Below the pieces are notes generated by a model. It was not told the origin of the DNA. It saw only the letters and a program-made list of their open reading frames with translations, and did not search any database. Below are positions 1-5,544 of a DNA stretch of 6,433 nt, one piece after another; position 1 is the first letter of the stretch; each line of letters starts with the position of its first letter. The position numbers were made by a program, and so were the translations under genes. This DNA comes from Pseudomonadota bacterium (lineage in GTDB: Bacteria > Pseudomonadota > Gammaproteobacteria > Burkholderiales > Rhodocyclaceae). The stretch covers positions 1 to 6,433 of the forward strand of contig WRJU01000142.1 of the NCBI GenBank assembly GCA_009778425.1. Direction: 5' to 3'.

Positions 1-333
1 AAGGGGACGCCAAAGACAGGCGGGAGAAAGGCTGGGACGCCGAACAAGGCCACGCGCGAGATAAAAGCTATTGCGGCCCCCTACGGCTCTAAAGCTATAG
101 CCACGCTCGCCAGCATCATGGACGACACAAACGCGCCGCACTCAGCACGTATTGCAGCCTCAAACGCATTACTTGACCGTGGTTATGGAAAGCCTGGGGA
201 GTTCAAACAAATCAGCATCGATGAACCCGTTCAGCAAGAAGAGTTGCACGGTGAGGCGCTTATCAATGAATTGAGGCGGAGAGGGCTGCCGACAACCATT
301 TTTGAGGATGAGGACGGGGCGACAATCCAGTAA
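1..333 (+). CDS. Phage protein in terminase small-subunit position, 5'-truncated
   Basis: The frame is open from the first base of the window to a TAA at 331-333, giving 110 residues, so the start codon lies just outside. The visible N-terminus is basic and glycine-rich (KTGGRKAGTPNKATREIK), a pattern typical of small phage proteins encoded directly upstream of terminase large subunits, where members begin only a few residues earlier. The middle (about residues 27-65) reads as short helices, with an ARIAASNALLDRGYGKP-type segment also common in this family. The C-terminus is acidic (FEDEDGATIQ). The small terminase subunit recognises phage DNA and presents it to the large subunit; that role here is inferred from position and family resemblance, not from a visible catalytic motif. 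The ATG at 118 lies inside the conserved part and is unlikely to be the true start. Family resemblance is fairly sure, function less so. Confidence 0.7.
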   Translation, partial: KGTPKTGGRKAGTPNKATREIKAIAAPYGSKAIATLASIMDDTNAPHSARIAASNALLDRGYGKPGEFKQISIDEPVQQEELHGEALINELRRRGLPTTIFEDEDGATIQ

Positions 334-341
334 AAAACGTT

Positions 342-376
342 GTTCGATTGCTCTTACAGGAATCGAACTTTTCCTG
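342..376 (+). other. Two overlapping, mutually exclusive hairpins between the two terminase genes
   Basis: GTTCGATT at 342-349 pairs perfectly with AATCGAAC at 361-368 (8 bp, 11-nt loop), and the second arm is followed by TTTT. A second stem, CAGGAA at 357-362 with TTCCTG at 371-376 (6 bp, 8-nt loop), uses part of the same bases, so both cannot form at once. The element begins 9 nt after the upstream stop codon and ends about 100 nt before terL. It could be a weak terminator or attenuator between the two genes, or chance; no regulator is evident. Confidence 0.35.
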
Positions 377-416
377 AAAACCCTCATGGTTACGCTGTTT
401 TTATTTTTTGTCGCCA

Positions 417-439
417 TGTATACCGTCAAAAATACCGTC
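417..439 (+). repeat. Left arm of 23-bp inverted repeat around terL
   Basis: These 23 bases are the exact reverse complement of 1958-1980. The arm contains two direct copies of ATACCGTC (420-427 and 432-439) with a 12-bp period, separated by AAAA. Outside these limits the match stops (416 against 1981 and 440 against 1957 both fail). The arm ends 34 bp before the terL start codon. The arrangement recalls arm-type integrase binding sites or the ends of an inserted unit. Neither is shown: no target-site duplication is seen outside the arms and no recombinase gene is in the window. Confidence 0.85.
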
Positions 440-463
440 AAATTGTGTTTGCTGCTATGCTCT

Positions 464-467
464 GGAG
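464..467 (+). promoter_or_regulatory. Ribosome binding site fixing the terL start at 474
   Basis: GGAG lies 6 nt before the ATG at 474. The frame is open further upstream to a TTG at 408, but that reading passes through the inverted-repeat arm and has no Shine-Dalgarno match, so the ATG at 474 is preferred. Confidence 0.65.
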
Positions 468-473
468 CCTGTT

Positions 474-1949
474 ATGCCGATAGCGGAAAAATCAAATTTG
501 GACTTGCTCGAATCCCTCGCTATTGAGCAGTCAAGGCGCTCGTTCTGGGCGTATCGGCAGTACATGCGCCCGCAGATGCTGAAGGGCTGGTGGCAGCGGG
601 AAATCGCGCGGAACCTGCAAGAGTTCTACCGGGATTTTCAAGCGGGAAAGCGCCCTAAGCTGGTGATTCAGTCACCGCCTCAACATGGGAAATCTGAACA
701 GGTTGTAGACTTCATATCGTGGCTGTGCGGGCAAAACCCCGACCTGCGGGTGATCTATACCTCATTCAGCGAACGCCTGGGTGTGCGCGCGAACCTTCGG
801 CTACAACGGGTGTTCGATTCGGAGAAATACCGGCGGGCATTCCCTCAAACCCGGATCAACACGCAGAACGTCGTGACCGTTTCCTCTCAGACGCTGCGGA
901 ACCGGGAGATTATCGAGTTTTCCGGACGCGAGGGGTATTTCCGGAACACCACCGTGCGGGGCTCCATCACCGGGGAATCGCTTGATATTGGCGTCATCGA
1001 TGACCCGATCAAGGGACGCGAGGAAGCCAACAGCGAGACCGTCCGGGAAAAGACATGGGACTGGCTGACGGACGATTTTTTATCCCGCTTCTCTGAAAAC
1101 GCGGGGCTGCTGGCGATCCTGACTCGCTGGCACGTCGATGACCCCATCGGGCGGCTCATCGAGCACATGCCCGACGTGAAGGTGGTGAGCTACCCGGCCA
1201 TAGCGGAAGAGGATGAGCCGTACCGAAAGAAAGGAGAGGCGCTGTTTCCGGAACTGAAGAGCCTGGAATTTCTAGAGGAACGGCGCGCGGCCATGTTCGC
1301 GCCGTATTGGGAGGCGCTGTATCAGCAAAACCCGACGCTACAATCAGGCGAGCTATTCAAGCCAGACCATATTCAGATCGTCGAGGCTGTTCCACATGGT
1401 GTCACGCGGTGGGTGCGCGGGTGGGACCTGGCGTCGACCGTCGACGGGGACTACACGGCGGGCGCGAAGATCGGGAGGCTCCCGGATGGTCGCTATGTCA
1501 TCGCGGACATGGTGCGTATCCGATCAGGTCCGGACGAACGCGACGCGATACTGAGGCGTACCGCTGAAAGCGACGGAAAGGGTGTGCGTGTCGGTTTGCC
1601 GCAAGACCCCGGTCAGGCCGGGAAAACACAGGCGCTCTACCTCACGCGGCAACTTTCCGGGTACGTTGTCAAAACTTCCCCTGAATCGGGCGATAAGGTC
1701 ACACGCGCGGAGCCGTTCGCTGCACAGGTCAACGTCGGGAACGTCCTGATGCTGCGCGGGGCGTGGAATAGCGTAATGACCGACGAGATGCGTACTTTTC
1801 CGCACGGGAAGCACGATGACCAGATAGACGCCCTCTCGCGGGCGTTCGCGGAACTGCTTACCAAGGGGAGCGGGTTTCTCTTTGGTGGTCAGAGCAGTGA
1901 CGGTAATACCTTTGATAACCACTTTCGGTCACTGCGGCTAGTTGTTTAG
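474..1949 (+). CDS. terL: Phage terminase large subunit
   Basis: This 491-residue protein is the motor that pumps phage DNA into the prohead and cuts the concatemer. The ATPase domain comes first: a Walker A-like SPPQHGKSE at residues 67-75, a Walker B region IGVIDDP at about 172-178, and a conserved TRWHVDDPIGRL segment at 217-228 that couples ATP hydrolysis to movement. The C-terminal RNase H-like nuclease domain follows, with acidic residues in GWDLAS (about 326-331), QDPGQAGK (387-394) and HDDQIDALS (457-465). All key motifs are present and length is normal for this group, so the gene looks intact. The start at 474 is chosen for its GGAG ribosome binding site. It follows a small-subunit-like gene in the same direction, separated by 140 bp of hairpin and repeat sequence. 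No portal or capsid gene follows; instead the chromosome begins. The assignment is very sure; whether the gene still serves a functional phage cannot be told. Confidence 0.95.
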   Translation: MPIAEKSNLDLLESLAIEQSRRSFWAYRQYMRPQMLKGWWQREIARNLQEFYRDFQAGKRPKLVIQSPPQHGKSEQVVDFISWLCGQNPDLRVIYTSFSERLGVRANLRLQRVFDSEKYRRAFPQTRINTQNVVTVSSQTLRNREIIEFSGREGYFRNTTVRGSITGESLDIGVIDDPIKGREEANSETVREKTWDWLTDDFLSRFSENAGLLAILTRWHVDDPIGRLIEHMPDVKVVSYPAIAEEDEPYRKKGEALFPELKSLEFLEERRAAMFAPYWEALYQQNPTLQSGELFKPDHIQIVEAVPHGVTRWVRGWDLASTVDGDYTAGAKIGRLPDGRYVIADMVRIRSGPDERDAILRRTAESDGKGVRVGLPQDPGQAGKTQALYLTRQLSGYVVKTSPESGDKVTRAEPFAAQVNVGNVLMLRGAWNSVMTDEMRTFPHGKHDDQIDALSRAFAELLTKGSGFLFGGQSSDGNTFDNHFRSLRLVV

Positions 1950-1957
1950 GCGCAACA

Positions 1958-1980
1958 GACGGTATTTTTGACGGTATACA
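1958..1980 (-). repeat. Right arm of 23-bp inverted repeat around terL
   Basis: This is the perfect inverted partner of 417-439 and begins 8 bp after the terL stop codon. It holds two copies of GACGGTAT (1958-1965 and 1970-1977), the complement of the octamer in the left arm, again with a 12-bp period. A 9-bp part of the motif (TATACCGTC) recurs at 2056-2064 in the opposite orientation, so the stretch 1979-2055 is itself bracketed by inverted copies. Confidence 0.85.
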
Positions 1981-2129
1981 AAAGATGCAAGAATAAGAAA
2001 TCCAGTAATCACGCGGGTTTTCGGGAATAGTGCTATTGCTGTCGGACCCTGATACTATACCGTCTAGACCAACTGAAGATAGGCGGATGTGATACCGCTG
2101 CGCCTGGCGGGGTAAGGCTTTACGATGGC
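1981..2129. other. Intergenic stretch holding the probable phage/host boundary
   Basis: No convincing gene, tRNA or terminator is visible here. The left part is AT-richer than its surroundings. It contains a small perfect palindrome AATAGTGCTATT (2027-2038) and a single octamer copy at 2057-2064. It lies between the last phage gene and the hicAB remnant, so the attachment-site junction, if the prophage still has one, is likely in or near it. The core cannot be identified without the other end of the element. Confidence 0.4.
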
Positions 2130-2519
2130 CTAAGCCATAATTGCCAAGTGTGCGATATACCCGGAACGGGTCTGACCGCTTTGGCGGGCGTGTTCGTCAA
2201 GCCGTGCCAGTATCCGCCTGGGGAGGGTGATATTTACGCGCTCAACCCGATCGTCCAGCATGGCCGGATCAACTTCGGCAATGGCCCATACCCAGCCAGC
2301 AAATTCCTGATTCTGGCGTAATGTTTCTATCGTGGATGGCGCGGGGATGCTTTCCCCTGCTTGCTTCATCAACTTCTTCAACAAGCCCACACCCAAGTCC
2401 TTGCGCGGGTGCGGGACACTGACATGCCCCGGATGCCACGCATGCCGAAAAATATGGTGTGAACCACGCGCCTTGACGAGCTTCCACCCTGACTGTTCAA
2501 GCAGTTTGATGAGACCCGA
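2130..2519 (-). pseudogene. Decayed hicAB locus: HicA body fused in frame to HicB C-terminus
   Basis: One open frame of 129 codons ends in TAG at 2132-2130. Codons 1-56 match HicA, the mRNA interferase toxin with a double-stranded-RNA-binding-like fold: LIKLLEQSGWKLV, the glycine-serine-histidine motif GSHH with the family's catalytic histidine (about codon 21), VPHPRKDL, and KKLMKQAGE. Codons 57-129 match the C-terminal part of HicB, the antitoxin: SIPAPSTIE, EFAGWVWAIAEVD, then a ribbon-helix-helix segment VNITLPRRILARLDEHA. The HicB N-terminal domain that binds and inhibits HicA is absent, so an internal deletion seems to have joined the two genes near 2352 without breaking the frame. The HicA part has no ATG, GTG or TTG before codon 42; codon 1 directly follows the TGA of yciA. 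A functional toxin is therefore unlikely. An internal GTG at 2390 preceded by AAGGA could still yield a short HicB-like protein. Family recognition is sure; expression is unknown. Confidence 0.8.
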
Positions 2520-2939
2520 TCACTCTTCCGGCGGAATGGCGCGTTTGTTGCCGTGACGGTCAAGCGCCACGTAGGTCAATTTGGCTTCCGTTACTTTGAG
2601 CGCCACTGCGTTTTCCGGGTTGCGTTCCACGTAGACTTCCACGTCAACAGTGACCGAAGTCTTTCCCGCCGCGACAACTTTCGAGTAGAAACTCACCAGG
2701 TCGCCCACTGAGACGGGCTGCTTGAAGACGAAGGAGTTGACCGCTACCGTGACGACCCGCGAGCGGGCGCGGCGGCGGGCGGCAACCGAGCCAGCAATGT
2801 CGACCATCGACATGATCCAGCCGCCGAATACGTCGCCTGCCGGGTTGAGGTCGGCAGGCAGGGGGACGACCCGTAACGCGGGTTGGTTCTCGCATGTGCA
2901 TGTTGTTACGTGGGGGGATGCTGGGGCGTTGTCACTCAT
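2520..2939 (-). CDS. yciA: YciA-type acyl-CoA thioesterase (hotdog fold)
   Basis: This 139-residue protein should hydrolyse acyl-CoA thioesters in the cytoplasm, helping to control free CoA and acyl-CoA pools. Length and sequence fit the YciA hotdog family. ALRVVPLPADLNPAGDVFGG (residues 21-40) and the following WIMSMVDIAG carry the conserved GD-FGGW motif and the long central helix, and VNSFVFKQPVSVGDLV (about 67-82) is the next conserved strand region. The first 18 residues (including CTC at 14-16) precede the domain and look unstructured. The start ATG at 2939 has GAGG at 2951-2948, 8 nt upstream. The C-terminus (RAIPPEE) ends where family members usually end, so the gene is complete although the hicAB remnant begins at the next codon. 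It is divergent from argS. Substrate specificity cannot be read from the sequence. Confidence 0.92.
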   Translation of the reverse strand: MSDNAPASPHVTTCTCENQPALRVVPLPADLNPAGDVFGGWIMSMVDIAGSVAARRRARSRVVTVAVNSFVFKQPVSVGDLVSFYSKVVAAGKTSVTVDVEVYVERNPENAVALKVTEAKLTYVALDRHGNKRAIPPEE

Positions 2940-2977
2940 TTTTGTTTCCTCATGGAAGGGGGATCCTTTATTTTCTT

Positions 2978-3005
2978 ATAGTACCGCCATTATCCACTGT
3001 GTCGA
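2978..3005 (-). promoter_or_regulatory. Candidate sigma-70 promoter for yciA
   Basis: On the minus strand TCGACA (3005-3000, one mismatch to TTGACA) is followed after 16 bp by TACTAT (2983-2978, four of six matches to TATAAT). It lies about 40 bp upstream of the yciA start codon and the orientation is right. Its -35 element abuts the candidate -10 of argS on the other strand, so the two polymerases would compete. The call is based on consensus matching only. Confidence 0.4.
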
Positions 3006-3011
3006 TATAAT
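3006..3011 (+). promoter_or_regulatory. Candidate -10 element for argS
   Basis: A perfect TATAAT lies 39 bp upstream of the argS ATG, which would place the transcript start near 3018 and give a leader of about 33 nt. No good -35 hexamer is seen 16-18 bp upstream and there is no extended -10 TG, so the promoter may need an activator or the match may be fortuitous. Confidence 0.4.
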
Positions 3012-3050
3012 GACCGGCTATTTACATTCCCTCGTTTTCCCGTTTTCTCC

Positions 3051-4817
3051 ATGAGTACCGACCCCAGGACATTACTGACCGAACTGATTCGCGCTGCCCT
3101 GAAGAGCGTGGCCCCGGAATATGCCGACGCGCCCATAGTGCTGGAACGTCCACGGCAGGCGGGGCATGGCGATTTTGCCACCAACATTGCCATGCAGTTG
3201 GCTCGGACACTCAGGCGCAACCCGCGCGAACTGGCAGGGCTGCTATGCGCCGAACTGCCGCCCTCCAGATGGGTGGAAAAGGCCGAAGTGGCCGGGGCAG
3301 GGTTCATCAACTTCACCTTTGCCCCGGCGCTGAAGACGGCGGTGGTGCGCGATGCGCTTGCCCTGGGCGGGGATTGGGGGCGCGGCGCACATAGGAGTGT
3401 GAAGGTGCAGGTCGAGTTCGTGTCGGCCAACCCGACCGGGCCGCTGCACGTCGGGCATGGGCGCGGAGCCGCCTACGGCGCTTCGCTCGCCGAAGTGCTC
3501 GCTTTTGCCGGGTTCGAGGTGAGCCGCGAGTATTACGTCAATGACGCCGGACGGCAGATGGACATTCTGGCGCTGTCGACGTGGCTGCGCTATCTGGCGC
3601 TGTTCGGGATCGAGGTGGCATTGCCTCCCAACGCCTATCAGGGCGAATACGTTGTCGAAATGGCCCGGGAATTGCGCAACGCACACGGGGAGCTTTTCGC
3701 GCGTGTGGCTGCCGTCGACGTGCTGGCTGGAACGAAGGAACTGCCGCCCCCGGAGCGTAGCGATGACAAGGAAGCCAAGGCGCAGCGCGAACAACATCTG
3801 GATACGCTGATTGCCAACGCCAAGCGCCTGCTTGGCGAGGATTACCAATGGGTGTTCGGTTTCGCCCTCAATGAACAGCTTGGCGATGTGCGCGACGACT
3901 TGCAGGAATTCGGTGTGCGTTTCGACAAATGGTTCTCCGAACGCAGCCTTTTCGACACGGGGCTGGTCGAGCGCGCCGTGTCCCAGCTTGAAAAAGCAGG
4001 CCACGTTTACACGCAAAACGGCGCGAAGTGGTTCCGTTCCACCGCCTTCAATGATGAGAAGGACCGCGTCGTACAGCGCGACAACGGTCTCTACACCTAT
4101 TTCGCTTCCGACATTGCCTATCATCTCAACAAGTACGAGCGCGGGTTCGACCGCATGATCGACATCTGGGGCGCGGATCATCATGGCTATGTGCCGCGCG
4201 TCAAGGGCGCGGTCAAAGCCTTGGAGCTTGACCCGGCGCGGCTGGATGTGGCGCTGGTGCAGTTTGCCGTGCTCTACCGGGATGGGCAGAAGACCTCGAT
4301 GTCGACCCGCGCGGGTGAATTCGTGACCCTGCGCGAGCTGCGCAATGAAGTCGGCAAAGATGCCTGCCGCTTTTTCTACGTGTTACGCAAAAGCGACCAG
4401 CATCTCGATTTCGACCTCGATCTCGCCAGGAGCCAAAGCAACGAAAACCCCGTGTACTATGTGCAGTACGCGCATGCGCGGGCCTGTTCCGCGTTGCGGA
4501 AATGGGGAGGCGAACCGGCAGATTTGGCGCTGGCCGATACCGATGTGTTGAGCAGCGAGCGCGAACTGGGACTATGCGCGCGTCTGGCAGCGTTTCCGGA
4601 GACCGTGCAGGCGGCGGCGGACGATTACGCGCCGCACCAGATAGCGTTCTACCTCAGGGAATTGGCGGCGGACTTCCATAGCTGGTATAACGCCGAACGC
4701 ATGCTGGTCGATGATGAGGTCGTGAAGCTGGCGCGCCTGGCGCTGGCTGGGGCGGTTCGCCAGACCTTGGCGAACGGGCTGGCTCTCCTGGGCGTGTCCG
4801 CGCCAGAATCAATGTAA
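3051..4817 (+). CDS. argS: Arginyl-tRNA synthetase (class I)
   Basis: This 588-residue cytoplasmic enzyme charges tRNA-Arg with arginine using ATP. The N-terminal tRNA-recognition domain spans about residues 1-95. The class I catalytic core follows, with the HIGH signature as HVGH (133-136) inside SANPTGPLHVGHGRG, and ADHHGY at about 355-360. The KMSKS equivalent is degenerate, as is usual for ArgRS (KTSMSTRAG at 394-402). The C-terminal helical DALR anticodon-binding domain runs from about 450 to the end and starts with YVQYAHARACSALRKW. Length is normal and no key motif is missing. The ATG at 3051 gives the expected N-terminus, but no Shine-Dalgarno sequence is visible; the 25 bases before it are mostly pyrimidines. 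It is divergent from yciA and followed after 47 bp by the SPOR-domain gene. Assignment is certain. Confidence 0.98.
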   Translation: MSTDPRTLLTELIRAALKSVAPEYADAPIVLERPRQAGHGDFATNIAMQLARTLRRNPRELAGLLCAELPPSRWVEKAEVAGAGFINFTFAPALKTAVVRDALALGGDWGRGAHRSVKVQVEFVSANPTGPLHVGHGRGAAYGASLAEVLAFAGFEVSREYYVNDAGRQMDILALSTWLRYLALFGIEVALPPNAYQGEYVVEMARELRNAHGELFARVAAVDVLAGTKELPPPERSDDKEAKAQREQHLDTLIANAKRLLGEDYQWVFGFALNEQLGDVRDDLQEFGVRFDKWFSERSLFDTGLVERAVSQLEKAGHVYTQNGAKWFRSTAFNDEKDRVVQRDNGLYTYFASDIAYHLNKYERGFDRMIDIWGADHHGYVPRVKGAVKALELDPARLDVALVQFAVLYRDGQKTSMSTRAGEFVTLRELRNEVGKDACRFFYVLRKSDQHLDFDLDLARSQSNENPVYYVQYAHARACSALRKWGGEPADLALADTDVLSSERELGLCARLAAFPETVQAAADDYAPHQIAFYLRELAADFHSWYNAERMLVDDEVVKLARLALAGAVRQTLANGLALLGVSAPESM

Positions 4818-4829
4818 CAATAACAAGGT

Positions 4830-4846
4830 CGGTGGCATTGCCACCG
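4830..4846 (+). other. Small intercistronic hairpin after argS
   Basis: CGGTGGC (4830-4836) pairs with GCCACCG (4840-4846) across a 3-nt ATT loop: a perfect 7-bp, GC-rich stem starting 13 bp after the argS stop. The nearest T-run (4858-4862) is 11 bp further on and overlaps the ribosome-binding region of the next gene, so this is not a canonical Rho-independent terminator. It could protect the upstream mRNA 3' end or tune downstream expression. Confidence 0.45.
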
Positions 4847-4853
4847 CAGAAAT

Positions 4854-4857
4854 GGAG
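4854..4857 (+). promoter_or_regulatory. Ribosome binding site fixing the GTG start of the SPOR gene
   Basis: GGAG lies 7 nt before GTG at 4865. The frame also offers an earlier GTG at 4832, but that codon sits within the hairpin and has no Shine-Dalgarno match, so 4865 is preferred. Confidence 0.6.
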
Positions 4858-4864
4858 TTTTTCC

Positions 4865-5518
4865 GTGAGCCGTAAAAGCAGAATTCCACGTTCTCCCAGA
4901 CGCCCCTCACACAGCCGGGGGGGAACCCTCATGGGCATTTTGATCGGCATGATTCTGGGAGCCATCATCGTTACCGCTGTGGTGTTGTTCTTCAATCGGA
5001 ACGACAACCCGTTCAGCCAGACCTCATCGACGAAACAGGCGGAGGGGACGCCCGCAGCCGCCCAGCAGCCTGGAGCGGCTCCGGACGCTGCGGCGGGTAC
5101 GCAGCAAATGCCTGCGTCGGTGGTCGCATTGCCGGGCAAGCCGGGGGACCGTCCGGCGGAAAAACCGGATTATTCTTTTTTCAAAACCCTGCCAAATGGA
5201 GAAAACGCGCCGGTGGCGACGCCGACTCCTGCGGGGCAGCCTCAACCTCAGCCCGCCGCTCCCCCGGCGCAAACGGCTCCCGCAAAACAGATGTATCTGC
5301 AACTGGCGGCGTTCGAGAATGCGGAACAGGTCGATGACCTCAGGGCGCGGCTGCTGTTGATGGGGCTTGACCGTATCGTCACGCAACGGGCGCAGCTTCC
5401 CGATGGGCGGGTCGTGCACCGTATCCGCGTCGGCCCGTTTACTGACCGCGAAGATTTGAAGGCGATGCGCGCCCGGCTGCTTTCAGGCGGTTTCAGCGCC
5501 GAAGAGGTTTCCAATTAA
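4865..5518 (+). CDS. SPOR-domain, single-pass inner-membrane protein (FtsN-like)
   Basis: The 217-residue protein has the layout of FtsN-like division proteins. A short basic cytoplasmic tail (VSRKSRIPRSPRRPSHSR) is followed by one membrane helix at about residues 22-43 (MGILIGMILGAIIVTAVVLF). A long periplasmic linker rich in Ala, Pro and Gln comes next, with a conserved-looking KPDYSFFKTLPNGE motif at about 100-113. The C-terminal SPOR domain is at about 141-215 (MYLQLAAFENAEQVDDLRARL ... HRIRVGPFTDREDL). SPOR domains bind peptidoglycan lacking stem peptides, as found at the division septum. A role in septation is inferred from this architecture; other SPOR proteins act elsewhere in the envelope, so no gene symbol is given. 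The GTG start at 4865 has a good ribosome binding site. It sits 47 bp after argS and 26 bp before dsbA, probably in one transcript. Confidence 0.85.
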   Translation: MSRKSRIPRSPRRPSHSRGGTLMGILIGMILGAIIVTAVVLFFNRNDNPFSQTSSTKQAEGTPAAAQQPGAAPDAAAGTQQMPASVVALPGKPGDRPAEKPDYSFFKTLPNGENAPVATPTPAGQPQPQPAAPPAQTAPAKQMYLQLAAFENAEQVDDLRARLLLMGLDRIVTQRAQLPDGRVVHRIRVGPFTDREDLKAMRARLLSGGFSAEEVSN

Positions 5519-5544
5519 AATTTGCTCACACAGGGAGTTTTGAT

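Noticed and set aside
342..368. tRNA-like T-loop sequence (GTTCGATTCC on the minus strand), a possible tRNA fragment at an attachment site
   Set aside because: The flanking bases cannot form a T-stem or acceptor stem, and the match is explained by the inverted repeat.
169..441. Minus-strand frame ending inside the terS-like gene
   Set aside because: It is antisense to the terS-like gene, and its N-terminal part is merely the translated repeat region.
408..473. TTG-initiated 22-codon N-terminal extension of terL
   Set aside because: It is translated from the inverted-repeat arm, has no ribosome binding site, and the ATG at 474 has GGAG at ideal spacing.
324..2008. 10-bp direct repeat AATCCAGTAA at 324-333 and 1999-2008, considered as an attachment or target-site duplication
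   Set aside because: Repeats of this length are expected by chance in 6 kb, and the copies are not at matching distances from the inverted-repeat arms.
2722..3054. 110-codon plus-strand frame over the yciA 5' half and the intergenic region
   Set aside because: It is antisense to yciA and runs through the divergent promoter region; no ribosome site or family resemblance.
3243..4184. 313-codon open frame on the minus strand inside argS
   Set aside because: It is antisense to a certain argS gene; its residues resemble no family I know and it arises from codon bias of the coding strand.
4832..4864. Earlier GTG start for the SPOR protein
   Set aside because: The codon lies in a stable hairpin without Shine-Dalgarno; the GTG at 4865 has GGAG 7 nt upstream and gives a normal short basic cytoplasmic tail.
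4654..5139. 161-codon minus-strand frame across the argS/SPOR junction
   Set aside because: It spans two well-supported genes on the opposite strand and shows no recognisable domain.
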